The notes beneath the pieces were generated by a model. That model had not been told where the DNA came from, made no database searches, and saw only the letters and a list, made by a program, of their open reading frames with translations. A program made the translations under genes and the position numbers. Positions 7,361 to 16,539 of a stretch of 64,000 nucleotides of DNA are shown piece after piece. The stretch lies in contig NZ_JADOBI010000002.1 of assembly GCF_015644585.1 (NCBI RefSeq), positions 1 through 64,000 of the forward strand, read 5' to 3'. The DNA is from Rahnella laticis (GTDB taxonomy: Bacteria; Pseudomonadota; Gammaproteobacteria; Enterobacterales; Enterobacteriaceae). Every line of letters starts with the position of its first letter. Position 1 is the stretch's first letter.

Positions 7361-9232
7361 ATGACTCATTTCGCTTCCCTGATCTTAACCAACGGTAAAT
7401 TCCACACCGTCGACCGCGAAAAACCGCTGGCGAACGCTGTGGCAATTAAAGACGGCAAATTCCTTGCCGTCGGCACAGAAAATGAAGTGATGCAGTTCGC
7501 CGATGCGGGTACGCAGGTGATTGATTTGCAAGGTCACACGGCGGTTCCCGGCCTTAATGACTCGCACCTTCACCTGATCCGCGGCGGTCTGAATTACAAT
7601 CTGGAATTACGCTGGGAAGGCGTGCCTTCTCTGGCCGATGCGCTGCGGATGCTCAAAGATCAGGCCATGCGCACGCCAGGCCCGCAGTGGGTTCGCGTCG
7701 TGGGCGGCTGGACTGAATTTCAGTTCGCCGAACGCCGCATGCCCACGCTGGATGAAATCAATCAGGCCGCGCCGGATACGCCGGTTTTCATCCTGCATCT
7801 TTATGACCGCGCCCTGCTAAACCGCGCCGCGCTGAAAGTGGTCGGCTATACCAAGGACACGCCAAACCCGCCGGGCGGCGAAATTCAGCGTGACAGCAAC
7901 GGCAACCCGACGGGCATGCTGATTGCCAAACCCAACGCGATGATTTTGTACTCGACGCTGGCAAAAGGGCCAAAACTGCCGCTGGAACAACAGGTGAACT
8001 CCACGCGCCAGTTTATGCGCGAACTGAACCGTCTCGGGCTGACCAGCGCCATCGATGCGGGCGGCGGCTTCCAGAACTATCCTGAGGATTATCAGATCAT
8101 TGATGAACTTCATCAGAAAAATCAGCTGACCGTGCGCATCGCCTACAACCTGTTTACCCAGCGTCCGCAGCATGAGCTGGATGATTTCAAACTGTGGACC
8201 GACATGCTCAAACCCGGTCAGGGCACGGATTTCTACCGTCATAACGGCGCAGGCGAAATGTTAGTGTTTTCGGCGGCAGATTTTGAAGATTTCCTGCAAC
8301 CGCGCCCGGATTTACCGCCGGGTACGGAAATTGAGCTTGAGCGCGTGGTGCGTCATCTGGTCGAGCACCGCTGGCCATTCCGCCTGCACGCCACATATGA
8401 CGAATCCATCAGCCGCATGCTGGATGTGTTTGAGAAAGTGAACAGCGATATTCCGTTTAACGGCCTGCACTGGTTCTTTGACCACGCAGAAACCATCACC
8501 GAACGTAATATTGAGCGCGTCAAAGCGCTGGGCGGCGGGATTGCGGTGCAGCACCGCATGGCATTCCAGGGGGAATATTTCGCTGAGCGCTACGGCCTTG
8601 AAGCCACCAAACACACCCCGCCGGTGGCGAAAATGTTGTCCGCCGGTTTACCGGTCGGGCTGGGCACCGATGCCACCCGTGTGGCCAGTTATAACCCGTG
8701 GACGGCACTCTACTGGCTGGTTTCCGGCCGCACGGTCGGCGGAATGGCGATGTACGATGACGACGCAAGAATCGATCGCGAAACCGCGCTGATGTTGTGG
8801 ACGCAGGGCAGCTCGTGGTTCTCCAGCGAGCAGGGCAAAAAAGGCCAAATCAAAGCCGGGCAGCTGGCGGATCTGGCGGTGCTTTCTGAAGATTTCTTCA
8901 GCGTGCCGGAAGAACGCATCAAAGGCATTGAATCGGTGATGACGGTAGTAGACGGCAAAGTGGTGTACGCCGCGGGTGGATTCTCACCGCTTTCACCGCC
9001 AGCTATCCCGGTTCTGCCGGACTGGTCGCCGGTCACCACCGTGCCGGGGCATTACCGCTCCGCACCTCCGCAAGGTACGGCACGCGTCGGGCTCGTTCGT
9101 CAGGCTCATCAGTGCGTCGGCCCTTGCGGCGTGCATAAACACAGCCACGACATCGCCCGCGGATCCGACGTTCCGGTCTCTGACGACAACGCCTTCTGGG
9201 GCGCACTTGGGTGTTCGTGCTTCTCTTTCTGA
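7361..9232 (+). CDS. Amidohydrolase-3 family metal-dependent hydrolase (YtcJ-like)
   Basis: 623 residues from ATG 7361 (AGGAG 8 nt upstream); an earlier in-frame start lacks a ribosome site. The TIM-barrel amidohydrolase signature is clear: GLNDSHLHL near residue 75 with the HxH metal pair, FRLHATYDES, HWFFDHAE and GLGTDATR. The C terminus reads FWGALGCSCFSF, a tail common in this subfamily. It probably hydrolyses an amide or imide substrate; specificity cannot be told. Co-transcribed with the ABM-domain protein. A strong hairpin follows at 9255-9278. Confidence 0.85.
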   Translation: MTHFASLILTNGKFHTVDREKPLANAVAIKDGKFLAVGTENEVMQFADAGTQVIDLQGHTAVPGLNDSHLHLIRGGLNYNLELRWEGVPSLADALRMLKDQAMRTPGPQWVRVVGGWTEFQFAERRMPTLDEINQAAPDTPVFILHLYDRALLNRAALKVVGYTKDTPNPPGGEIQRDSNGNPTGMLIAKPNAMILYSTLAKGPKLPLEQQVNSTRQFMRELNRLGLTSAIDAGGGFQNYPEDYQIIDELHQKNQLTVRIAYNLFTQRPQHELDDFKLWTDMLKPGQGTDFYRHNGAGEMLVFSAADFEDFLQPRPDLPPGTEIELERVVRHLVEHRWPFRLHATYDESISRMLDVFEKVNSDIPFNGLHWFFDHAETITERNIERVKALGGGIAVQHRMAFQGEYFAERYGLEATKHTPPVAKMLSAGLPVGLGTDATRVASYNPWTALYWLVSGRTVGGMAMYDDDARIDRETALMLWTQGSSWFSSEQGKKGQIKAGQLADLAVLSEDFFSVPEERIKGIESVMTVVDGKVVYAAGGFSPLSPPAIPVLPDWSPVTTVPGHYRSAPPQGTARVGLVRQAHQCVGPCGVHKHSHDIARGSDVPVSDDNAFWGALGCSCFSF

Positions 9233-9254
9233 GGGTGTTGTTTTAGCAAATACA

Positions 9255-9290
9255 CCCCTTACCCGGCCGGGTAAGGGGTAATCCTTTTTT
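9255..9290. terminator. Strong hairpin terminator between convergent genes
   Basis: CCCCTTACCCGG / CCGGGTAAGGGG is a perfect 24-bp palindrome, followed on the plus strand by TAATCCTTTTTT. It ends the amidohydrolase transcript. The minus strand lacks a clean T-run, so it is only a weaker stop for the convergent MFS operon. Confidence 0.8.
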
Positions 9291-10527
9291 AAACCTGCGG
9301 CTGCGCAATCACCGGCGGTAACCAGCTGCGGTAGCCAAAGGCGCGGCGACCGACGACGATCAGCACCAGCCCTAATGCCAGCGCGAAAGCCAGGATAATG
9401 GCGATGATTTGCAGCGGCATAAAACTGCCCGCCAGCGCCGTTACCGCCAGACCACTGACCGGCACCGAACACATATTCATCAGACCAATCAGCCCCATCG
9501 TTTTGCCCAGATGCTCTTGGGGAATAATCTGGCTGCGTAAGGTGCGCAGGTAAACGCTGAATGCGCCGTCGAAAGCCATCAGCACCGCATAACCCACCAG
9601 ATACATCGCGAAATCGAGTGACAGCGACATCAGCGCACCAGACAAAATCATCCCGCAAAATGACAGCGTTCCCAGCGTCGAGAGGCCAAAGCGTTTGGCA
9701 ATACGCGGCACAAAGATAAACGTCACAATGGTGACCAGCGCGGCGGACGTTTGTAATACGCCAAAATAGCTTTCCGGCAGGTGGAATTCTTTCAGAATCA
9801 CCGCCGCACTCACCACCAGCGCCGCCCCGTAAACCAGATTCACCACCCAGGTTAGCGCACACAGATGCAGCAGGATTTTATTCTGCTTAAGCACCTGAAT
9901 CGCCGTCAGGTTCGATTCCACAATTGAGCGGAAACTCATCTTCTCAGCAACCACCAGATCGTGTGTTTCGAGGAACAAATAGTTGATGGCCGAGATGGCA
10001 AACAGCACGGCGGCACAGGCTAAAATTGCCCCGACGCCGCCGTACACAGAAATAGCTACCGCCAGCGCTGGGCCGAGCACTTGCGTAATCTGATCAACGC
10101 CTTGCAGCATGGAATGCGCTTTCGGCAACGTACTGGCCGGAATATGGCGCGGCAACAGCGCCTCAGTGGCAACAAAGTTCAGCACATAGGCGACTGACAG
10201 CAGTGCCATCATGACGGCCAGCACCGGGAACGTGGCGCTCGGGTGAAAAGTCAGAGTCAGGAAGGCCACCACCATCAGTACCGAACGCCCTGCTTCCACG
10301 TTGAAGAAGATAAAACGCGGTTTGATACGGTCTGCCAGAAAACCAGACAGCGGGAAAAACAGAATGCGCGGCAGCCATTCAATGACGAAAGCCAGCGACG
10401 AAAAGGTCAGGGATCCGGTGGCTTTCAGAATCGCCAGCGGCACGGCAAACAGCAGGAACTGATCGCACAGTGACCCGGCAAAGCGGGAAAAGACAAAACG
10501 TTTTAATCCAAAACGATCACTGTTCAT
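9289..10527 (-). CDS. MFS exporter of the biosynthetic operon
   Basis: 412 residues, about 12 hydrophobic segments, with the loop 2-3 motif GFLADRIKPRFIFF of the major facilitator superfamily. Its layout resembles the EntS/DHA3-type exporters. It is the last gene of the six-gene operon starting at 15361, 62 nt after the ATP-grasp ligase. Pathway-end MFS proteins usually export the product and give self-protection, as BacE does for bacilysin; that role here is inferred. Confidence 0.8.
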   Translation of the reverse strand: MNSDRFGLKRFVFSRFAGSLCDQFLLFAVPLAILKATGSLTFSSLAFVIEWLPRILFFPLSGFLADRIKPRFIFFNVEAGRSVLMVVAFLTLTFHPSATFPVLAVMMALLSVAYVLNFVATEALLPRHIPASTLPKAHSMLQGVDQITQVLGPALAVAISVYGGVGAILACAAVLFAISAINYLFLETHDLVVAEKMSFRSIVESNLTAIQVLKQNKILLHLCALTWVVNLVYGAALVVSAAVILKEFHLPESYFGVLQTSAALVTIVTFIFVPRIAKRFGLSTLGTLSFCGMILSGALMSLSLDFAMYLVGYAVLMAFDGAFSVYLRTLRSQIIPQEHLGKTMGLIGLMNMCSVPVSGLAVTALAGSFMPLQIIAIILAFALALGLVLIVVGRRAFGYRSWLPPVIAQPQV

Positions 10528-10589
10528 ATCATCACTATCCTTAAAAGAGTTCAGGGGCCACCGGCACAGGCGCGGCGGCCCGGTTAATA

Positions 10590-11846
10590 TCAGGCCTGAC
10601 GAAGCGTAAACAGCGAACGCGCGTACTGATCGGCAATCGTTAAATGCTCATCAAATCCCGGTTCCGCTGCACGCTGTGGCCAGAAATACTCCACCGAACC
10701 TTCGCGGGTTTTCCATGACACCAGCTTTTTCGACGTATCCAGCGGCTTAGCCGTGACCTGCATATTCACTACGTGGTCTGGCAGGCTGGCGGGCAAAGTG
10801 ACTTTTTCAATCACGCCTTCGTCGGCTTTAATAAAAGCAACAGCGCTCAGACCGCGGGGCTTCAGGGTGTCAGGCAGGGGTTTCAGTTTGTTCAGATGGC
10901 TGAGCACGTGCAGTTCATAAGGATTGATGCCGTAGGTTCTTTCCACCAGATCCATGATGGTGTCGCCACCGGTGCGCGCCCCCACTTCAATGATTTTGAT
11001 TTCATTCGTCGGCGTAATACGCGCTTCAAAGTGCGCCACGCCGTAGCGGATCCCCAGCGCATGGCAGGCACGTTCGGCGATATCACGCAGTTTCTGATTG
11101 TCACTGTGCAGCGACGGCATGCTGTGGCCCACTTCCACGAAATTCGGCTCTTCGCCCAGGTATTTGTCGGTCACGGCCATCGCGCGATGATAGTCGCCCT
11201 GATTGATCACCTCGACGCTGACTTCCTGCCAGGCCGGAACATATTCCTCGACCTGGAAGAGGTCTTCCGGCGCAAAAGATTCCCCGTTCAGTGAAATCAC
11301 ATCGGTCACACATTTGCCGAATACCTCTTCGATTTCATCTTCACGGCTGATTTTTAATACGCCCAGGCTGCCCGCCATTTCACGTGGTTTAATCACCACC
11401 GGTAGACCAATCTCAGCGATCAGTTTTTTGAGTTCGTTTAAGGTACGAAACGCCGCGAAGCGGGGCACCGGCAGGCCAGCAGCTTGCAGGATCTGCTTCA
11501 TGACAAATTTGTCGCGGCAGTTGGTGATCGTCTGGCTGTCGTTCCCGTGCAGCTGGTAATGCTCAGTCAGCAGGCTGGCGGCGCGCACGGTGAAATCGTT
11601 CATCGGGATCACCGCCGCAGGGGTTTCACCGGTCTTGCGTTCGTGGTCCAGGACCGCGCAAAGTACAGCTTCAGCATCGGCCACGTCGCCCGGCAAAAAG
11701 CCGTCGAAGAATTTGATTGTCGGCGTGGTGCGGTTTTTCGCCATAGTCAGAACCCGCATGCCGCCAGAAGCCCGCAGGGCACCGGCTAAAACACGCTCAC
11801 GTAAAGCAAATTCACCGCCGAGGATCAGAATATAGGTGTTGTTCAT
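10590..11846 (-). CDS. ATP-grasp ligase (BacD-like carboxylate-amine ligase)
   Basis: 418 residues from ATG 11846 (GCAGGAG 7 nt upstream). The N-terminal preATP-grasp domain is followed by the nucleotide-binding strand VVIKPREMAGSLGV and the Mg-binding IIEVGARTGGD. This GARxGGD pattern is seen in L-amino-acid ligases such as BacD and related peptide-forming enzymes. It would activate a carboxylate with ATP and join it to an amine. With two amino-acid-type oxygenases and an exporter in the operon, ligation of a hydroxylated amino acid into a dipeptide-like product is likely (inferred); substrates unknown. Confidence 0.82.
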   Translation of the reverse strand: MNNTYILILGGEFALRERVLAGALRASGGMRVLTMAKNRTTPTIKFFDGFLPGDVADAEAVLCAVLDHERKTGETPAAVIPMNDFTVRAASLLTEHYQLHGNDSQTITNCRDKFVMKQILQAAGLPVPRFAAFRTLNELKKLIAEIGLPVVIKPREMAGSLGVLKISREDEIEEVFGKCVTDVISLNGESFAPEDLFQVEEYVPAWQEVSVEVINQGDYHRAMAVTDKYLGEEPNFVEVGHSMPSLHSDNQKLRDIAERACHALGIRYGVAHFEARITPTNEIKIIEVGARTGGDTIMDLVERTYGINPYELHVLSHLNKLKPLPDTLKPRGLSAVAFIKADEGVIEKVTLPASLPDHVVNMQVTAKPLDTSKKLVSWKTREGSVEYFWPQRAAEPGFDEHLTIADQYARSLFTLRQA

Positions 11847-11893
11847 GTTAAAACTCCTGCAAGTCATAAGTGGCCGTTATGCTGGCCATCGGA

Positions 11894-12625
11894 TTAAAGC
11901 TCTTTACCAATCGTCCAGCCGCCATCAATCACCAGTGTGGAACCGGTCACAAATCGCGCTTCCGGCGAGGTGAGATACATCGCCGCTTGTGCCACATCCT
12001 GCGTTTCGCCCAGCACAGGCAGGTACTGACCGCGCTGGATCTTCTCCATCTGCGCCGGGTTGTCGTAATAAGGCTCGGTCAGCGGCGTGCGGATAACGCC
12101 GGGCGCAATGGCATTCACCCGGATCTGATGCCTGCCGTATTCGAGCGCCAGTTGTTTCGTCAGGCCGATCACCGCGTGTTTTGATGAGACATACGCGGTG
12201 CGATCCGGCTCGCCCATCAGCCCCGATACCGAGGCGATATTGACGGCATTGCCCGGTAAGTTCTGACGAACCAGTTGCTGGCAGAAGGCACGCCCGGCAA
12301 CGAAACTGGCGGTCACGTTGACGGCAAAAACGCGTTCCCACAGCGACAGCGATAATTCATCAATGCGGCAGATTTCGCGGGTGCCGGCACAGTTGATTAA
12401 GACGTTATTGCCGCTGGCGTACTCTGCCGTTTCAAACAGGGCATCGAGGCGTACGGAGTCGGTAATATCCAGCTGATGGTGAGAGTAGTCAGGCTCATCG
12501 GTGAAAACGGACGGGGCGCAGTCAATGCCTTCGACCACGTAACCGGCTGCCAGATAAGCCGCCACCATCGACCTGCCGATCCCACTGGATGCGCCAGTGA
12601 TAAAAGCTTTATGGTTCAGGCTCAT
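11894..12625 (-). CDS. Short-chain dehydrogenase/reductase of the biosynthetic operon
   Basis: 243 residues, classical SDR: TGASSGIGRSM cofactor loop at residues 10-20, NCAG near residue 80, catalytic Ser in VNIASVSGL and YVSSK (YxxxK), then NAIAPGVIRTP. Asp after the second strand (EGIDCAP) favours NAD(H). It overlaps the upstream oxygenase by 4 nt, indicating translational coupling. It probably oxidises the hydroxyl placed by the oxygenases, or reduces a ketone; inferred from context. BacC in the bacilysin pathway is a loose parallel. Confidence 0.88.
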   Translation of the reverse strand: MSLNHKAFITGASSGIGRSMVAAYLAAGYVVEGIDCAPSVFTDEPDYSHHQLDITDSVRLDALFETAEYASGNNVLINCAGTREICRIDELSLSLWERVFAVNVTASFVAGRAFCQQLVRQNLPGNAVNIASVSGLMGEPDRTAYVSSKHAVIGLTKQLALEYGRHQIRVNAIAPGVIRTPLTEPYYDNPAQMEKIQRGQYLPVLGETQDVAQAAMYLTSPEARFVTGSTLVIDGGWTIGKEL

Positions 12626-13353
12626 GCGGCCTCTCCTTCAGTGCGCTGGAACGTGACCAGGATGATGTCGCGCACGGCAGTCTCTCCGGGTTCGCGGCAA
12701 CCGACCGGCGTCACGGCGTGATATTTGTCGTGATTCACCACCAGCGTGTCGAACAGGTTCTCAAGGCGCAGCACCCGCTCAATGTTTTTAGGGTTCGGCG
12801 CAATCAGATTGTCGCCACCCAGCATATTGGCGGAGGCATGGATGAGATGGACGAACACCACATCCTCATCATCTTTATGCAGCCACACGGGTGAGCTGTA
12901 GGCAGGTGCATCGCACTGCGCTTCGTAGCGAAACAGATGAATGCCGACGGTCAGTTCTTCCAGCGGCCCGATACGTTCATAGGCTTCAACAAAAGCGATA
13001 TCGTCTTGCAAAATTGCCTGCATCAGACGGTTCGCGGTGATATTTTCCGGCAACAAAGGATATTGGCGAATAATGCCGCCGGTATCCGGATTGTATTTTT
13101 TAGTTTGCTTATAGGCTGTGAAATGACCAAAAAACAGTTTCCCCTCTGCGTCGCGACGGCATTGCGCATATCCGCGCCAGCGGTTGCCCGGAGAATAAGG
13201 ATCCAGCGTCAGACTTTCGTACGCCAGTTTTAACTGTTCCAGATCCGAAAGAAAAATATCTTTATTTTCGTAATGGGTATCAGGCAACACCTGATAATAA
13301 CTACCGGGAATAAAAGCGTATCCCTCGGCAGCAAGATGATTAACATGTTTCAT
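12622..13353 (-). CDS. 2OG-Fe(II) dioxygenase, isoleucine-hydroxylase (IDO/HilB-like) type
   Basis: 243 residues. Pattern of the 2OG-Fe dioxygenase family (PF10014) that includes Bacillus L-isoleucine 4-hydroxylase. The HxD metal pair is HKD in VWLHKDDEDVVFVHL, the distal His is in VNHDKYHAVTPV, and the 2-oxoglutarate Arg is in AVRDIILVTFQR. SPGNRWRGYAQ and the N-terminal GYAFIPGS are typical. It would hydroxylate a free aliphatic amino acid with O2 and 2-oxoglutarate; the exact substrate is unproven. Immediately downstream of a second 2OG oxygenase, the same pairing I recall for hilA/hilB in Pantoea ananatis. Confidence 0.82.
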   Translation of the reverse strand: MKHVNHLAAEGYAFIPGSYYQVLPDTHYENKDIFLSDLEQLKLAYESLTLDPYSPGNRWRGYAQCRRDAEGKLFFGHFTAYKQTKKYNPDTGGIIRQYPLLPENITANRLMQAILQDDIAFVEAYERIGPLEELTVGIHLFRYEAQCDAPAYSSPVWLHKDDEDVVFVHLIHASANMLGGDNLIAPNPKNIERVLRLENLFDTLVVNHDKYHAVTPVGCREPGETAVRDIILVTFQRTEGEAA

Positions 13354-13415
13354 ATCAGACTCATTATTAATTCAGAATACAGAGAGAATAAATCGCCGTT
13401 GTTAATTCATTCCGA

Positions 13416-14309
13416 TTATGTCCAATACACCACTTTGCTGTTATTAAGTCTGCCGATAAAGCGCCCGGCTGTAAGACGGCTTCCCTGACTCACACTGCTT
13501 ACACCATGCAAATGACAGGCATTCATAAAGTAAATGTCACCGGCGTTCAGCTGCACGGATAACGACTCCACGCCCTGGAGCAGATGTGGCGGATACGGAT
13601 AGCCGGTGTCCGTCACACCAAAGCGCGCACGGCAAAGTTCGTCCGGGTCGAGATTCCACATTTTCAGTTCGCCGCCGCCCTGCGCCGCTTCCAGACACAC
13701 GTTGAAAGCAGTCACCGTCATTGCATCGGCAATTTCGAAATTATCCTGAAGCGCAAACTTAAGCTGAGCGCGGTCTTCATGCGGCATCAGTGACATGGCC
13801 CCGTTATCCAGCCAGCGGCGGAAAGTGGCAAAACAGGCGTAAGTATTTTTATAACGTGCCGGACCAAAGTGAATGCCTTCCTCAAGGAATAAATCTTCCA
13901 GCGTGCGGTTGAGGAACAGGGATTCTGTGGCATACGTGTCGGTCACTGACATCAGCTCGGCGACGCTGGCATTCACCCGGTTCACTTCCGCCATATATTG
14001 TTCGCCATTACGTGAGAACTGCGTGGCGCCAATCTGGTTGGTCAGCACAAAACCGTCATCCGCACGGTTTCCACCGCCGTTACGATTTACCATCTTATTG
14101 AAGTTTTCAGCTACATCCTGGCAAATCTTTTTATTCGCGAAATTACGAATAACATATAAAACATTGCCCTGATGATGTCCATGCAGAATAATATTTCTGA
14201 TAACGCTGGCATCAACATTATCGGGTTGCGTCTCTAAATAACCGAAATTCTTTTTCACAGAGCCAGACAAAATAATCTCTTGCTGTTTTTCAGCCAATAG
14301 TTCACTCAT
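13416..14309 (-). CDS. 2OG-Fe(II) oxygenase, possible HilA-like amino-acid hydroxylase
   Basis: 297 residues. It shows a jelly-roll 2OG oxygenase layout: MPHEDRAQLKFA supplies the HxD metal pair about residue 180, and HLHGVSSVSQGSRLTAGRF the distal His and 2OG-binding Arg near the C terminus. YFMNACHLHGV is typical of the fold. The sequence is not close to the second oxygenase, so the two are not a recent duplication. Likely the first hydroxylase of the pathway; L-isoleucine as substrate is a hypothesis from the operon context. Confidence 0.7.
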   Translation of the reverse strand: MSELLAEKQQEIILSGSVKKNFGYLETQPDNVDASVIRNIILHGHHQGNVLYVIRNFANKKICQDVAENFNKMVNRNGGGNRADDGFVLTNQIGATQFSRNGEQYMAEVNRVNASVAELMSVTDTYATESLFLNRTLEDLFLEEGIHFGPARYKNTYACFATFRRWLDNGAMSLMPHEDRAQLKFALQDNFEIADAMTVTAFNVCLEAAQGGGELKMWNLDPDELCRARFGVTDTGYPYPPHLLQGVESLSVQLNAGDIYFMNACHLHGVSSVSQGSRLTAGRFIGRLNNSKVVYWT

Positions 14310-14389
14310 GATGTTCCTGCCAAAGAATATTTAAAGGATGACCGCACGGAAATAACGTAATAAAATTAAGTATAAATATAAATCAGAGG

Positions 14390-15361
14390 CTATATAAACA
14401 AAGGCGAATACAACATCCCGCCCTGCGACCATAAATTATTATCCCGACGCGCCTGATTCAGTTCTGAGTATTTACCCAGATTGCGCTGGAATATCTCACC
14501 GTAGTTGCCTACCTGATGAATAATTTCGCGAATAAATTCAGGGCGCAGGCCCAGATTTTTACAATTCTGTTCTGACGGATACAGGAAGGTCTTAAGATAA
14601 CCCGTCGCCTCCTGACTCATTTCATGAATATTTTTGCTGCTGACTTGCAGGTTTTCCGCTTCAATCAGCGCACGCATGACCCAGGTTACCGCTTTCAGCC
14701 ACTGCGGATCATGCGATGCCACCGCCGGTGACATGGTTTCCAGTGAGATACGATCCTGCAAGATAATGTGCGCGTCTTTATCCTTCAGCTGAGCGCGTTC
14801 ACCGGCCAGCAGATAGGAGTCGAGACAGTAGATATTGCATTCACCATGCTGATAAGCCTGGCGTGCCTGAGTCGGCGAATCAAACAGACTGATTTCGCAG
14901 GACAGGTTTAAATTTCCAAAATAACGCTTCAGATTTTCTTCGGTTGTCGAACCGCGCATCGCCGCTATCCGGCGCTTGCGGGTATAACTGGCCTGTTCAA
15001 CCGGTTCGAGCAAATTACTGGCCGGCGTCATCAGCACTTCACCATCAAACAGCATCGGGTGAACAAAAGTGACCTCTGATTCCGCCTCACGCTGGAAGGT
15101 AATACTGGAATTGAACGAACCCAGATCAATCACACCATCACGCAGCGCCCGGAAACGGTCACCAGACTGCAAGGGCATGTAATGGATTTTTCCTGCATCG
15201 CCAAACACCGCGACCGCCACTGCCCGGGCTAAATCAATGTCGAACCCTTCCCAGCAATTCTTTATTGCGTTACGAAACGACAACCCTCTGAAACCCAGAC
15301 TAACGCCAACATTTAGCACATCACGCTGGCGGATCATTTCAATTACCGTTTGGTTTGACAT
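14390..15361 (-). CDS. Amino-acid-binding-protein-like protein without a signal peptide
   Basis: 323 residues from ATG 15361. The whole protein follows the AapJ-type polar amino acid periplasmic binding protein (QRDVLNVGVSLGFRGLSF, GFDIDLARAVAVAVFGD, ALRDGVIDLGSFNSSITFQR). No export signal or lipobox precedes the mature fold from this start. Longer frames (up to 15493) run into the divergent regulator gene and lack a ribosome site. First gene of the operon. It may be a cytosolic substrate carrier or sensor, or a binding-protein fold reused as an enzyme; inferred. Start confidence is moderate. Confidence 0.7.
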   Translation of the reverse strand: MSNQTVIEMIRQRDVLNVGVSLGFRGLSFRNAIKNCWEGFDIDLARAVAVAVFGDAGKIHYMPLQSGDRFRALRDGVIDLGSFNSSITFQREAESEVTFVHPMLFDGEVLMTPASNLLEPVEQASYTRKRRIAAMRGSTTEENLKRYFGNLNLSCEISLFDSPTQARQAYQHGECNIYCLDSYLLAGERAQLKDKDAHIILQDRISLETMSPAVASHDPQWLKAVTWVMRALIEAENLQVSSKNIHEMSQEATGYLKTFLYPSEQNCKNLGLRPEFIREIIHQVGNYGEIFQRNLGKYSELNQARRDNNLWSQGGMLYSPLFI

Positions 15362-15480
15362 AGCTAACCCATTAAATAAATTGACTATTATGGTCGATTT
15401 GCACCAGATGAACCCTCTGTTGAACATCATACGGCTTGATGCTAATTTGGCTAGATATCCCAGAAACAAAAGAGCTATGC

Positions 15481-16401
15481 GTGAAGAACACAAGTGAGTT
15501 AGCAGAACTGCTTCCCAGTTTGTCCGTTTTTATTCAGGTGGTTGAAAAAGGGAGCTTTTCTTCGGCAGGACGTGAGACTTCGATGGCCCCCTCGTCAGTA
15601 AGCAGGATGATCGACAGGCTGGAGAAACGCCTCAATGTAGTGTTATTTACCCGCTCCACGCGATCGGTCACGACAACCGAGGTCGGGCTCGAGATTTACC
15701 GGCAGGCGCAGGCCGTATTATCCGCCACGCAGGCCCTCTTCTCTCAGGCAGACAGTTTCAGTGATACCCCTCAGGGTGTTTTGCGTATTACCGCGCCGAA
15801 TACGCTGGGTAAAATCCTCCTTACCCCGTTTCTGCCCGCGTTTTTACGCCGTTACCCGGAGATCAACGTCGAGCTGACGTTGTCTGACCGGGTCAGTAAT
15901 CTGGCGCAGGACGCTTACGACCTGGCACTGCGTGTCACCGAAAGCCCGCCGGAAAACATGGTGGCCCGCGCCCTGATGCCGATCGATTACGTATTAGTGT
16001 GTTCCGCGGATTACGACGAAGTCCTGCCGGATTTCCCCGCCGGACTCATCAAACACAACATTTTTTTCCCTGATGAACGGCAATTTCGCGGCGCATGGCG
16101 CTTCTGGCAAAATGAAATCATGGAAAGTGTGACGCTGGTTCCACGGCTGATGATCAATAACAGTGACGCCATGATCGACGCCATTCTGCAAGGCGTCGGC
16201 ATAGCGCTGATTCCCACTTTTATCGCCAACCGGTATATCGCCAGCGGTAAATTGCGCCGCGTTTTACCTGACTGGCGCGTGGAAAACCCTCTCCCGCGCA
16301 ACACCTACGCGATCACCCTGCCCAACAAACTCCTGCCGCTGAAAACGCGGGTGTTTATCGATGATTTTATGCAATGGATTAAAGCGGAAAGCCGGATTTA
16401 G
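15481..16401 (+). CDS. LysR-family regulator divergent from the biosynthetic operon
   Basis: 306 residues from GTG 15481 (AGAG 8 nt upstream); ATG 15436 is an alternative. N-terminal helix-turn-helix (GSFSSAGRETSMAPSSVSRM) and linker helix VVLFTRSTRSVTTTEVG, followed by a LysR effector domain (VLRITAPNTLGKILLTPFL). It is divergent from the oxygenase/ATP-grasp operon with about 120 nt between starts, the classical LysR arrangement. It probably activates the operon in response to a pathway metabolite (inferred). Confidence 0.88.
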   Translation: MKNTSELAELLPSLSVFIQVVEKGSFSSAGRETSMAPSSVSRMIDRLEKRLNVVLFTRSTRSVTTTEVGLEIYRQAQAVLSATQALFSQADSFSDTPQGVLRITAPNTLGKILLTPFLPAFLRRYPEINVELTLSDRVSNLAQDAYDLALRVTESPPENMVARALMPIDYVLVCSADYDEVLPDFPAGLIKHNIFFPDERQFRGAWRFWQNEIMESVTLVPRLMINNSDAMIDAILQGVGIALIPTFIANRYIASGKLRRVLPDWRVENPLPRNTYAITLPNKLLPLKTRVFIDDFMQWIKAESRI

Positions 16402-16539
16402 GTCAGACGCAGGGCGCTTTTCGCAATCGCCAATATTCAGCTGACAGACAATATTTTGGACTGGGTTGATCGGTAGCCGCTAAGCTGCAGCTGGCATGTA
16501 GCAAGCTGTCGGTTTCAACCCATAATTTTTGCATTATTA

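Noticed and set aside
7817-8242. Long antisense frames inside the amidohydrolase (also inside gad, lfg and chb genes)
   Set aside because: They are shadows of high-GC codons on the opposite strand of well-supported genes.
15362-15493. Longer start for the binding-protein-like gene giving a weak hydrophobic N terminus
   Set aside because: No ribosome site, overlap with the divergent LysR gene, and the hydrophobic stretch is not a normal signal peptide.
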